From Bacillota bacterium (GTDB taxonomy: Bacteria; Bacillota; Clostridia; Acetivibrionales; DSM-1351), in NCBI GenBank assembly GCA_023441625.1, contig JAEZOA010000084.1, positions 1 through 46,721 of the forward strand: DNA of 46,721 bases. Reading direction: 5' to 3'. Shown here in pieces: positions 33,497-41,951 of this stretch (position 1 is the first letter of the stretch; every line of letters starts with the position of its first letter). Under the pieces are notes generated by a model. That model ran no database searches, was not told where the DNA came from, and worked only from the letters and a program-made list of their open reading frames with translations. Both the position numbers and the translations under genes were made by a program.

Positions 33497-34219
33497 ATGT
33501 TATTAGAAGTCCTGAATTTGACAAAGCAATATCATGGAAAACATGGTATACAAGGGCTCAACCTCACTGTCTCGGAGGGTGAGGTTGTTGCCCTTCTAGG
33601 GCCAAACGGCGCTGGAAAAACTACAGCCATGAAGGCAATGATGGGGATGATTCGCCCAGATAATGGTGAGGCAATATATAAAGGAAGCTCAATATTGAAC
33701 AACCCGGAACTGACAAAAAATGAAATAGGCATGATGATTGGAGACCCTTCGCCATACCTTTATTTGACAGCTTATCAATACCTAAAGCTGCATCACAACC
33801 TCTACTCAAAAGTAACTGATGAAGATATTCAGGAAGTTTTGGACATGACTGGGCTAAGTGATAGAAGGGACAGCAGAATCAAAACTTTTTCAACAGGGAT
33901 GAAACAACGCATTTATCTAGCAAAGGTTCTGCTGATTAAACCAAAGTTAATCATGTTGGATGAACCATTCTCAGGAATGGATATTGAAGGAAGAAGCCAA
34001 CTGGTGCATTTGCTCAAAAGGATTATTGAGGAAAAAAATGTGGGGATGATTATATCTAGCCATTTGATTCATGACATTGAGCAGATAACTTCAAGGGTTT
34101 GTATAATAAAGGATGGAAAGTGGTTGGATACGAGGCCGATACATGAAATCAAGGCTGATTTTCCTACAATTGAGGAGTACTACCTGGATTTGGTTTCAAA
34201 TTATCAGATCAAAACATAA
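33497..34219 (+). CDS. ABC exporter ATPase (BcrA/lantibiotic-immunity type) with altered C-terminal end
   Basis: A 240-residue ATPase. It has Walker A GPNGAGKTT, signature FSTGMKQRIYLAKVL, Walker B LIMLDEPFSGMD and H-loop SSHLIHD, as in bacitracin/lantibiotic exporter ATPases. Its natural partner is the ABC-2 permease at 37426, now 3.2 kb away. The final codons read LDLVSNYQIKT. A second copy of the nucleotides for DLVS, followed by KRRNEK and a stop, overlaps the permease start at 37397-37429. This suggests the original C terminus was displaced by the intervening exporter genes. It probably works with that permease in export of, or resistance to, peptides or antibiotics. Confidence 0.87.
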   Translation: MLLEVLNLTKQYHGKHGIQGLNLTVSEGEVVALLGPNGAGKTTAMKAMMGMIRPDNGEAIYKGSSILNNPELTKNEIGMMIGDPSPYLYLTAYQYLKLHHNLYSKVTDEDIQEVLDMTGLSDRRDSRIKTFSTGMKQRIYLAKVLLIKPKLIMLDEPFSGMDIEGRSQLVHLLKRIIEEKNVGMIISSHLIHDIEQITSRVCIIKDGKWLDTRPIHEIKADFPTIEEYYLDLVSNYQIKT

Positions 34220-34287
34220 GTGATTATAGGAGCTACTCTAATAATAAGGGGCTAATCCATTACAAAACTTGAAAACAGAGGTGACTT

Positions 34288-36606
34288 ATGTATTATAGAA
34301 TAATGCGCAATGACATTCTAAAGAGTAAATTGATAACGTTGACAACAATGATTTTTGTTGCTGCTGAGGCTATGCTTGTTTCGCTTGCGGCGATACTCGT
34401 TGTAAATCTTTCAGGCTCGATAGATACGCTTATGACGCAGGCGAAGACACCACATTTTTTGCAAATGCATTCGGGGGAAATTAATACTGAGCGTCTTTCG
34501 ACTTTTGTGGAGGAGAATGATAATGTGGATGAATTCCAGGTGCTTGAATTTCTCAACGTTGATGGAGCGCAGATTATATTTGAAAAAGGTTCGCTTGCAG
34601 GTAGTGCTCAGGATAACGGTTTATGTGTGCAGAACAAGAAATTCGACTATCTTCTTGACCTTGATGGAAACGTCATAAACGTATCCGACGGTGAGCTTTA
34701 TGTTCCGATATGCTATATGAAAGACAACACTACAAAGGTGGGTGATAAGGCTGTAATATGTGGAAAGGAATTTACCGTTGAGGGATTTTTACGGGATTCA
34801 CAGATGAATTCTACACTTTCTTCATCAAAGAGATTTCTTGTCAGTGAAAATGATTACACCGAAATAAAAAGACTCGGAAGTACAGAGTATCTGATTGAGT
34901 TCAGATTAAAGGATTTGTCGGAGCTTGGAGCATTTGAAGCTGCTTACACCTCCGCAGGACTTGAAGCAAATGGACCAACGATTACATATCCGCTTTTTAA
35001 AATGATTAGCGCTATTTCTGACGGGCTAATGATTGCAGTTTTACTCCTAATAAGCGCCCTTGTCGTTGCAATTGCATTTATGTGTATACGCTTTACTCTG
35101 CTTGCCAAAATAGAGGACGACTACCTGGAAATAGGTGTTATGAAAGCTATAGGGATGCGTGTTTCAAACATTAAGAGGATTTATATTGCAAAATACACTG
35201 CGATTGCGGCTATTGGCTGTATTCTTGGATTTGCAATTTCGTTTTTATTTAGAAGTTCGCTTCTTGAAAATATACGGCTTTATATGGGTGAAAGCAAAAA
35301 TTCTTCATTTGCCTCGATTTTAGGAACGATGGGAGTACTGCTTGTATTTCTTTCAATTATTGCTTATGTAAGCAGAGTGCTGAAAAGTTTTCGAAAAATA
35401 TCCGCCGCAGAAGCTATACGTTTTGGCGCTTCACAGCAAAAATCTGCAAGTTCAAAGCGTTTTTGCCTAAGCAAAAACAGGCTGTTTAACACGAATATTT
35501 TTCTTGGTGTCAAAGATGTTCTTTCAAGAAAAAGGCTTTACACCACAATGTTTGCGGTACTTATGATTTCGTCGTTTATCATTATTGTCCCGCAGAACCT
35601 GTACAATACCATATCCTCAAAAAGCTTCATCAAATATATGGGAATAGGTGACAGCGATATGTGTATTAGCATTCAACAGGTCGACAACATTTCTGAAAAA
35701 ACCACCGATATTTTAAAGAAGATTAACAGCGATAGTGCTATTTCAAGGCATACATTGCTTACAACAAAAACATTCAATGTTAAGACGGATGATGGCTCTG
35801 AGGAAAGTATAAAAATTGGACTTGGAGACCATTCAATATTCCCAGTGCAATATTCAAAGGGCGGAGTCCCAACAGCAGAAGATGAAATTGCATTATCGAA
35901 TATAAATGCTGATGAACTGAGCAAAAAGGTCGGTGATGTTATTACATTGGTGGTTGAAGGTGAAGAGAGGAATTTTAAAGTAAGCGGAATCTATTCTGAC
36001 ATAACCAATGGTGGCAAAACAGCGAAGGCTGTTTTTACAGATAGCTCGCCGAACATTATGTGGTGCGATATTTGGTTGGAGCTATCAGATAAATCTTTTG
36101 TTGATAAAAAGGTTTCGGAATATGAAGATAGATTTAGTTATGCAAAGATTTTAGGCATTGATGAATATATTAAACAGGTATTCGGTACGACAATGGACTC
36201 CGTCAAAAAGGTTTCCTACGTTGCAGTTATCGTTGCACTGATTATAACGGCACTGGTTACACTGCTATTTATGAAAATGCTTATCTCAAAAGACGGATAT
36301 TCTATTGCTGTAATGAAAGCATTCGGTTTTACAAACTCTGATATTACGGCACAGTATGTTTCTCGCTCGGTATTCGTTCTGATTGTCGGAATTGTTCTTG
36401 GAACGCTTTTGGCAAATACTCTCGGAGAGGTACTTGCGGGCCAGCTTATTTCCTCTTTTGGAGCATCTTCGTTTAGATTTAAGGTTAATCCACTCTCAGC
36501 GTATTTACTAAGTCCGCTGATGATGACATGTTCGGTGCTTATTGTAACAATTATAGGCACATCACGTGCAGGACAAATAAAAATATCTGAGAATATAAAG
36601 GGGTAA
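34288..36606 (+). CDS. FtsX-like ABC permease (MacB/VEX type)
   Basis: A 772-residue permease with an N-terminal membrane helix (about 13-38), a large extracellular domain, an FtsX core of three helices (about 245-370), a second extracellular domain and a C-terminal FtsX core (about 640-765). Conserved segments are YLEIGVMKAIGMRVSNIKRI and YSIAVMKAFGFTNSDITAQY. Such permeases act with LolD/MacB-type ATPases in peptide export or sensing. The ATPase starts five bases downstream. Codon choice (more CGT, GCG, CTT and CCG) differs by eye from the flanking genes, suggesting acquisition from elsewhere. GAGGTG precedes ATG 34288. Confidence 0.88.
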   Translation: MYYRIMRNDILKSKLITLTTMIFVAAEAMLVSLAAILVVNLSGSIDTLMTQAKTPHFLQMHSGEINTERLSTFVEENDNVDEFQVLEFLNVDGAQIIFEKGSLAGSAQDNGLCVQNKKFDYLLDLDGNVINVSDGELYVPICYMKDNTTKVGDKAVICGKEFTVEGFLRDSQMNSTLSSSKRFLVSENDYTEIKRLGSTEYLIEFRLKDLSELGAFEAAYTSAGLEANGPTITYPLFKMISAISDGLMIAVLLLISALVVAIAFMCIRFTLLAKIEDDYLEIGVMKAIGMRVSNIKRIYIAKYTAIAAIGCILGFAISFLFRSSLLENIRLYMGESKNSSFASILGTMGVLLVFLSIIAYVSRVLKSFRKISAAEAIRFGASQQKSASSKRFCLSKNRLFNTNIFLGVKDVLSRKRLYTTMFAVLMISSFIIIVPQNLYNTISSKSFIKYMGIGDSDMCISIQQVDNISEKTTDILKKINSDSAISRHTLLTTKTFNVKTDDGSEESIKIGLGDHSIFPVQYSKGGVPTAEDEIALSNINADELSKKVGDVITLVVEGEERNFKVSGIYSDITNGGKTAKAVFTDSSPNIMWCDIWLELSDKSFVDKKVSEYEDRFSYAKILGIDEYIKQVFGTTMDSVKKVSYVAVIVALIITALVTLLFMKMLISKDGYSIAVMKAFGFTNSDITAQYVSRSVFVLIVGIVLGTLLANTLGEVLAGQLISSFGASSFRFKVNPLSAYLLSPLMMTCSVLIVTIIGTSRAGQIKISENIKG

Positions 36607-36611
36607 AGCTT

Positions 36612-37370
36612 ATGAATAAGGTTATTATCAGTGAAAACATAGTGAAATCATTTGGTGAGGGCGATGAAAAGCGTAATGTTCTCGATGGTGTTTCCGTTGA
36701 AATAAACGAGGGAGAGTTCGTTTCGGTTATGGGACCGTCGGGATCAGGAAAATCAACGCTGATGTTTGCATTAAGCGGAATGGATGGTATTGACAGCGGA
36801 AAGGTCGCTTTTGACGGCAGAGATTTATCTGCGGTTAGAGAGAATGAGCTTTCAGATATACGTAGAACAAAGATGGGATTTGTTTTTCAGCAGCCGACTT
36901 TGATGAAAAATCTGAATATACTTGACAACATCATTCTTCCGTCAATGCGCGACAACAGAAAAAACGTCGCGGTAATTACTGAAAAAGCGAGAACACTTAT
37001 GAAAAAGGTGGGCATTGCAGAACTAGAAAATCGTGACATTACACAGGTCTCGGGAGGACAGCTTCAGCGTGTAGGAATATGCCGCGCGCTTATGAATAGC
37101 CCAAAAATAATATATGGTGACGAGCCTACTGGCGCACTCAACTCAAAAACTGCGGAGGAGATTATGGACATTTTTTCGCAAATCAATGGGGAAGGTACTT
37201 CAATTATGCTTGTGACTCATGATGCAAAGGTAGCTGCAAGAACGGAGCGTATTATGTTTATGTGTGATGGAAAAATTGTGAGCGAGCTTAAACTTCCAAA
37301 GTTTGACGGAACAGATATTAATGGCAGGATAGAAAAAGTAACAGTGAAAATGTGGGAAACAGGAATTTAA
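36612..37370 (+). CDS. ABC transporter ATPase, LolD/MacB type
   Basis: A 252-residue ATPase partner of the FtsX permease. It has Walker A GPSGSGKST, Q-loop FVFQQPTLMKNL, signature QVSGGQLQRVGICRAL, Walker B IIYGDEPTGALNSK and H-loop THDAKVAART. GDEPTGALN is the hallmark of the MacB/LolD/BceA group. It lies five bases after the permease gene and shares its GC-richer codon style. The pair forms a two-gene cassette between an ABC ATPase gene (33497) and an ABC-2 permease gene (37426). Confidence 0.9.
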   Translation: MNKVIISENIVKSFGEGDEKRNVLDGVSVEINEGEFVSVMGPSGSGKSTLMFALSGMDGIDSGKVAFDGRDLSAVRENELSDIRRTKMGFVFQQPTLMKNLNILDNIILPSMRDNRKNVAVITEKARTLMKKVGIAELENRDITQVSGGQLQRVGICRALMNSPKIIYGDEPTGALNSKTAEEIMDIFSQINGEGTSIMLVTHDAKVAARTERIMFMCDGKIVSELKLPKFDGTDINGRIEKVTVKMWETGI

Positions 37371-37396
37371 GCTGCTAAAATTAGGAGCACAGCTTT

Positions 37397-37429
37397 GACT
37401 TGGTTTCAAAAAGGAGAAATGAGAAATGA
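37397..37429 (+). pseudogene. Orphan C-terminal codons of the interrupted ABC exporter ATPase
   Basis: GACTTGGTTTCAAA (37397-37410) repeats 34187-34200 of the ATPase gene with one mismatch and in the same reading frame. It then encodes KRRNEK and a stop, whose TGA overlaps the permease ATG as ATGA. In frame upstream there is only a stop a few codons away. This reads as the original end of the BcrA-type ATPase, left behind when the FtsX/MacB cassette entered. Confidence 0.6.
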
Positions 37430-38172
37430 ATACATTAGTTTTGTTTACAGCAAATGAATATGTTAAAATATTTTATCAAACTAAAACAAAGATTTTAATA
37501 GCCCTTTCAGTACTTAGTGCATTGACAATTGGTATAGTCAGTTTTCTTATTAACAATAATACAGGTGTTCAGATGGTTGCACCGCAGCGATTCCCTATGT
37601 TTGTTTTGGAACTTCTAACTGGTTTTGTCATGCCAGTATTGACCATCTTTATTGGTAGTGAGCTGCTACCGAGCGAATTCAAGGATGGCACTATAAAAAA
37701 TCTATTTGCATTACCTATTTCAAAAAGTATAATATATATAGGGAAAATATTTGCTGGAGCGATAGAAATTGGCATATATCTATTGATTATAGGTATTTCT
37801 AGTGTAGCTGTCAGCGGTGTAATAAATGGCACTGAAGCTTTTGGAAACCTTGGAGGCTTATTTGTCAGTTACTTGGGCGCTTTTGCTTTTCTGGTAATGG
37901 TCCTGATAATTACAAGTTTTTTCACAATGCTAATAAACAGCCCAGGTATGGCCATTGTTATGAACCTTTTTATCTGGTTTGGAATTAGTGTTGCAGGCAT
38001 ATTTTTAACAAATGTAAAAGAATTTTTACCAACAAATTTTGTCAACTGGTATCAGCCGCTAGTTAATGGAGTCAATTTACCAATGGCATTACCTCCTTTA
38101 ATGTACATGCTTTCATATTGTGTCATATTTATAATTGCTGGAATGATGATATTTGAGAGGAAAGAAGTGTAG
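37426..38172 (+). CDS. ABC-2 type exporter permease
   Basis: A 248-residue permease with six membrane helices. SELLPSEFKDGTIKNLFALPISKSIIYIGK is the ABC-2 cytoplasmic segment (given here as landmark, residues about 80-110). It is the likely partner of the BcrA-type ATPase at 33497. AAGGAG nine bases before ATG 37426 lies in the orphan ATPase tail. The two-component genes follow after three bases, so the permease, kinase and regulator are probably one unit. Confidence 0.83.
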   Translation: MNTLVLFTANEYVKIFYQTKTKILIALSVLSALTIGIVSFLINNNTGVQMVAPQRFPMFVLELLTGFVMPVLTIFIGSELLPSEFKDGTIKNLFALPISKSIIYIGKIFAGAIEIGIYLLIIGISSVAVSGVINGTEAFGNLGGLFVSYLGAFAFLVMVLIITSFFTMLINSPGMAIVMNLFIWFGISVAGIFLTNVKEFLPTNFVNWYQPLVNGVNLPMALPPLMYMLSYCVIFIIAGMMIFERKEV

Positions 38173-38175
38173 AAG

Positions 38176-39648
38176 ATGTCTCTAAGGGTCAAGCTGATTA
38201 TTACATATTTAATAATATTGATTGTATCAGTCATGATAATTGTCTTTTTTGGAGTTGGCTTGATCACAAGCGCCATGGGTGATGCTGCTAAGTCTATGCT
38301 TGGTGAGCAGACACCGGAAGAGGCTTTCAAGAGTGCGATTGATATTGTTGTGGACGTGCGCTATTCGGAGAAATATCAGCCGGAAATACTTCTACAGGAT
38401 AGCCTTCCTATGCAAATATCAAAACAATTAAGTGGTTTTGATGGGTTCGTTATTGTAGAAAACAAAGAACAGTACAAATTTTATGGGATTGAAAGTTTTG
38501 ATGAGAGCGTATATAGCCAGATGAAGTCTATTGGCAGTGCAAGCCAGAGCATGGATTACGGACTTAATTATTTGGACCAGGAAATTACTTGGAATAACGA
38601 AGAATATGCTGTTTTGAAATATGACTTTCAAGAGTATTCAGGTGAACTAAGCTATTACTTTCTTGTCAAAATGAAAAGTACCCACGAAGCGGTTAATCAT
38701 TATTACTATATATTGATTATAGGGCTTTTATTATTGACCATTATAATTATTGGCCCGTTATTATGGATAACAACAAAAGACATTGTAAATCCACTAAAAA
38801 AACTTGAGAATTGCGCACAGCAAATATCTATTGGCAATCTGAATTTTCATCTGCAATCAAGGTCCAATAATGAAATAGGACGTGTTATGCACTCTTACGA
38901 GAAAATGAGGTATGAGCTTAAAAAGTCCATTGACAATCAACTTGAAATGGAGGAAAACAGGAAGCAGCTTCTATCCAATATCACTCATGACTTGAAAACA
39001 CCTATAACCTCAATCAAGGGCTATGTCCAAGGAATACGCGATGGGGTCGCAAATGATCCTGAGAAGTTATCTAAATATCTTGATGTAATTTATACTAAGT
39101 CAAGTGATATGGATGCTATGATTGATGATTTGTTCCTCTTTTCTAAGCTTGACCTGCGCAAAGAGGCTTTCAACATGGAAGATGTGGATATAGAGGGCTT
39201 TTATACCAACTTCATAGAGGAGTTGCACCTTGAACTTGATAACAAGGGTGTAGAACTGGTATCGGAATGTTTGACAGCCAAAGGCTTGAAGGTTTATATG
39301 GACAGCCAGAAAGTAAAACGCGTAATGCTAAATATAGTAAGTAATTCCCTAAAATTCATGGACAAACAACAGAAGCTATTCAATATTGTCTTTGCTGAGC
39401 AGGTTGATTGTCTAACAGTTAAAATTAAGGATAATGGTATTGGTATCGAGCAAAATGAGCTAAAAAAAATATTCGACCGTTTTTACAGAACAGACCCTTC
39501 TAGAAATAGAAATACCGGAGGATCAGGTTTGGGACTCTCTATTGCAAAACAAATCATAGAGCAGCATAACGGTACAATAGAAGCTAATAGTAAAAAAGGG
39601 GAATGGACTGAAATATCGTTTAATATCCCGATTAGGCAGGTAAAATAG
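38176..39648 (+). CDS. Sensor histidine kinase of the exporter cluster
   Basis: A 490-residue kinase. It has TM1 (about 8-32), an extracellular sensor of about 150 residues, TM2 (about 180-202), HAMP (about 203-255), HisKA with H271 (NITHDLKTPITSIKG), and HATPase_c with N box (MLNIVSNSLKF), DNGIGI and GGSGLGLSIAK. It autophosphorylates and passes phosphate to the regulator encoded two bases downstream. The context suggests it senses an antibiotic, peptide or envelope stress and controls the neighbouring exporters and secreted protein. The ligand is unknown. Confidence 0.92.
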   Translation: MSLRVKLIITYLIILIVSVMIIVFFGVGLITSAMGDAAKSMLGEQTPEEAFKSAIDIVVDVRYSEKYQPEILLQDSLPMQISKQLSGFDGFVIVENKEQYKFYGIESFDESVYSQMKSIGSASQSMDYGLNYLDQEITWNNEEYAVLKYDFQEYSGELSYYFLVKMKSTHEAVNHYYYILIIGLLLLTIIIIGPLLWITTKDIVNPLKKLENCAQQISIGNLNFHLQSRSNNEIGRVMHSYEKMRYELKKSIDNQLEMEENRKQLLSNITHDLKTPITSIKGYVQGIRDGVANDPEKLSKYLDVIYTKSSDMDAMIDDLFLFSKLDLRKEAFNMEDVDIEGFYTNFIEELHLELDNKGVELVSECLTAKGLKVYMDSQKVKRVMLNIVSNSLKFMDKQQKLFNIVFAEQVDCLTVKIKDNGIGIEQNELKKIFDRFYRTDPSRNRNTGGSGLGLSIAKQIIEQHNGTIEANSKKGEWTEISFNIPIRQVK

Positions 39649-39649
39649 A

Positions 39650-40348
39650 ATGGAAAAGAAAAGAATTTTGATTATTGAAGACGATACAGCCATTGCAGAG
39701 CTGGAAAGGGACTATTTAGAAATCAACGGATTTGAGGCCATAATTAGGCACAATGGTGTAAAAGGCCTTGAACTGGCTTTAGATGAATCCTTTGATTTAA
39801 TAGTTCTGGATCTTATGCTTCCAGAAGTGGATGGCTTTGAAATATGCAAAAAAATTCGTGAAAAAAAGGATATTCCTATTCTTATGATTTCAGCGCGTAA
39901 GGATGATATAGATAAAATCAGAGGCCTCGGACTAGGAGCAGATGATTATCTCACAAAGCCTTTCAGCGCCAACGAGATGGTTGCCCGCGTCAAAGCCCAT
40001 ATAAGCCGTTATGAAAAGCTAATCGGGACAGGACAACGGCCTAAACAAGCTGAGTTGGCTATAAGAGGCCTTGTAATAAATCTTGACGCAAGACGTGTGA
40101 CATTAAATGGGGAAGAAATACTCTTTACAACAAAGGAATATGATTTATTGCTTTTCATGGCACAGAATTTAGATCGTGTATTCAGTAAGGAGATGCTGCT
40201 GGAAAAGGTCTGGGGTATGGACTATTTTGGTGACAGCGCAACTATAACTGTCCATGTGGGAAAAATCCGAGATAAAATAGAAAAAGATAAACACAATGAG
40301 CAGTATATTGAAACAATATGGGGAGTTGGGTATCGTTTTAAGGTGTAA
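39650..40348 (+). CDS. OmpR family response regulator
   Basis: A 232-residue regulator. The receiver domain has IEDD near the N terminus, D54 as phosphoacceptor (LIVLDLMLP) and K about 104 (LTKPFS). The C-terminal winged helix shows TTKEYDLLLFMAQNLDRVFS and TITVHVGKIRDKIE. It follows the kinase gene by one base. It likely activates the secreted-protein/exporter genes upstream. A terminator lies 125 bases after its stop. Confidence 0.93.
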   Translation: MEKKRILIIEDDTAIAELERDYLEINGFEAIIRHNGVKGLELALDESFDLIVLDLMLPEVDGFEICKKIREKKDIPILMISARKDDIDKIRGLGLGADDYLTKPFSANEMVARVKAHISRYEKLIGTGQRPKQAELAIRGLVINLDARRVTLNGEEILFTTKEYDLLLFMAQNLDRVFSKEMLLEKVWGMDYFGDSATITVHVGKIRDKIEKDKHNEQYIETIWGVGYRFKV

Positions 40349-40472
40349 AGCGAGAATGTTTTAGTCGGTGCTAAAATAGCCGCGCCTAAAAAGGAATATA
40401 AAGCATTCATTTCAGTGATATTTTTTTATTACTGCTTTTACTCACTAAATTCTAATCGACTAAATAAATATT

Positions 40473-40505
40473 AAGATACTATGCCTAATGTGTAGTATCT
40501 TTTTC
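40473..40505 (+). terminator. Terminator between exporter and sugar-sensing clusters
   Basis: AAGATACTA (40473-40481) pairs with TAGTATCTT (40493-40501), followed by a T-run. Confidence 0.7.
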
Positions 40506-40518
40506 TTTGCCAAAAACC

Positions 40519-40532
40519 TCGAAATATTTCGA
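40519..40532. promoter_or_regulatory. 14-bp palindrome TCGAAATATTTCGA
   Basis: A perfect palindrome 60-75 bases upstream of the predicted promoter of the sugar-sensing operon. It is a possible regulator binding site. Confidence 0.4.
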
Positions 40533-40594
40533 TATAGTCGGACAAGACAAGAAAAGCCATTTTAGAAATAACTATTTCGGATATAAAATAAAGT

Positions 40595-40622
40595 TTGCTT
40601 TAGGGTTATTTTAAGATATAAT
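40595..40622 (+). promoter_or_regulatory. Candidate promoter of the sugar-sensing operon
   Basis: TTGCTT (40595-40600), a 16-base spacer and a perfect TATAAT (40617-40622). This predicts a leader of about 230 bases containing the repeats listed next. Confidence 0.45.
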
Positions 40623-40673
40623 TTCTATAACAACGAAATGGTAATATTACTATTTTTTGCAAGTTAAAACTAA

Positions 40674-40825
40674 AAATTTTACCAGAAATTTTACCATGGG
40701 AAAAGGTATTAGATTTATTTTTAGTTAATGTTAGTTTGCTATATAGCCCAAAATGCCTAAAAACATCCCAAATAAGCAAAAAAGGCTATATAGAGAAAAT
40801 ATAGGTGGTGGGGTGTGCTATATAG
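40674..40825 (+). repeat. Repeated motifs in the leader of the sugar-sensing operon
   Basis: AAATTTTACCA occurs twice in tandem with a 12-base period (40674 and 40686). GCTATATAG occurs three times, at 40738-40746, 40785-40793 and 40817-40825; the first copy extends to the palindrome GCTATATAGC. The whole 40349-40859 gap holds no gene. Confidence 0.6.
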
Positions 40826-40859
40826 ATTTAGAGTTCAACCTACTTTGGAGGTATATAAA

Positions 40860-41951
40860 ATGAGAAAAAGCAATAATACAGCAAACAATATATTGACTAC
40901 TACCAGAAACAGCAAGTCCATCGTGATTGCCTCGTTCAGCTTTATTGTAATTCTACTTTTTTTATCTATTGGATGTTTATTTTATTTTAAAAACCTGACA
41001 GATATTAATACGGAAGAACTTACTGGAGAGAAGCATGAGAAACTCAACAACTATTATGTAATGATTACGGACGACAGGAAATCATATTTTTGGAAAAGCG
41101 TATATGAAGGGGCAAAAGCAGCATTAAATGAAAACAGCTATATCGAAATGCTTGGATATAATTTAAGTGTAGAGTATTCATCTATAGATCTTATGAAGAT
41201 AGCCATTGATTCCAAAGTTGATGGCATTATTTTAGAAGCAGATGAGAGTGCAGAAATGACAGCATTGATTAATGAAGCAAACGATGCTGGTATTCCAGTT
41301 GTTACAGCACTAAGCGATAACAGCAATAGTACTAGGAAAAGCTTTGTAGGTGTTAACAGCTATAACTTGGGTTTGGCATATGGTGAACAAGTTTATGAAA
41401 TTGAAAAAATACCCATGAGCACGGACGATTCTATAGAGACGACAATACTGGTGTTAATGAATACTAACGCAGATAACACTAGTCAAAATATTATTTTTTC
41501 CGGAATTCAAGATGCTATAAAAAATAGTACAAATCAAAGAAAATTTAAAGTGGAAACCGTTTCCATCAGCAATAACGGAGCATTTGCTGTAGAGGAATCT
41601 ATTCGAGATATTTTTATTAATTGGAAAAGTATCCCAAATATTATTATATGTACTAATGATTTAAATACTACCTGCGTATATCAAGAGGTTGTAGATCTTA
41701 ATAAGGTTGGTAAAATAAATATTATTGGATATGATGACTCTGACACAATTCTAAAGGCCATTGAACGAAATGTCATATATTCAACTATTTCTGTAGATAC
41801 TGAGCAAATGGGGATGTATTGCGTAAGGGCATTAGAGGAGTATAAGAAAACTGGACATGTAAGCGCGTATTTTTCTGTAAATATTTCCTCAATTACCGCC
41901 GACAATGTTAATGAATATTTAGGAGTTACCAATGAATCAATTGATGAGTAG
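40860..41951 (+). CDS. Membrane-anchored sugar-binding sensor protein (XylFII-like)
   Basis: A 363-residue periplasmic-binding-protein-like sensor (Peripla_BP_4 fold) with an N-terminal membrane anchor at about residues 19-43 instead of a lipobox. The binding domain has YVMITDDRKSYFWKSVYEGA, KVDGIILEADESAEMTALIN, AGIPVVTALSDN and NIIGYDDSDTILKAIERN. In Clostridium beijerinckii XylFII is a D-xylose-binding protein that contacts the kinase LytS; gene order and architecture here match. The ligand here is not proven and may be another sugar. ATG 40860 has GGAGG nine bases upstream. Its end overlaps the kinase start by 20 bases. Confidence 0.82.
   Translation: MRKSNNTANNILTTTRNSKSIVIASFSFIVILLFLSIGCLFYFKNLTDINTEELTGEKHEKLNNYYVMITDDRKSYFWKSVYEGAKAALNENSYIEMLGYNLSVEYSSIDLMKIAIDSKVDGIILEADESAEMTALINEANDAGIPVVTALSDNSNSTRKSFVGVNSYNLGLAYGEQVYEIEKIPMSTDDSIETTILVLMNTNADNTSQNIIFSGIQDAIKNSTNQRKFKVETVSISNNGAFAVEESIRDIFINWKSIPNIIICTNDLNTTCVYQEVVDLNKVGKINIIGYDDSDTILKAIERNVIYSTISVDTEQMGMYCVRALEEYKKTGHVSAYFSVNISSITADNVNEYLGVTNESIDE

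Noticed and set aside
34293..34556. Minus-strand frame at the start of the FtsX permease gene
   Set aside because: Antisense shadow of a clearly coding membrane protein.
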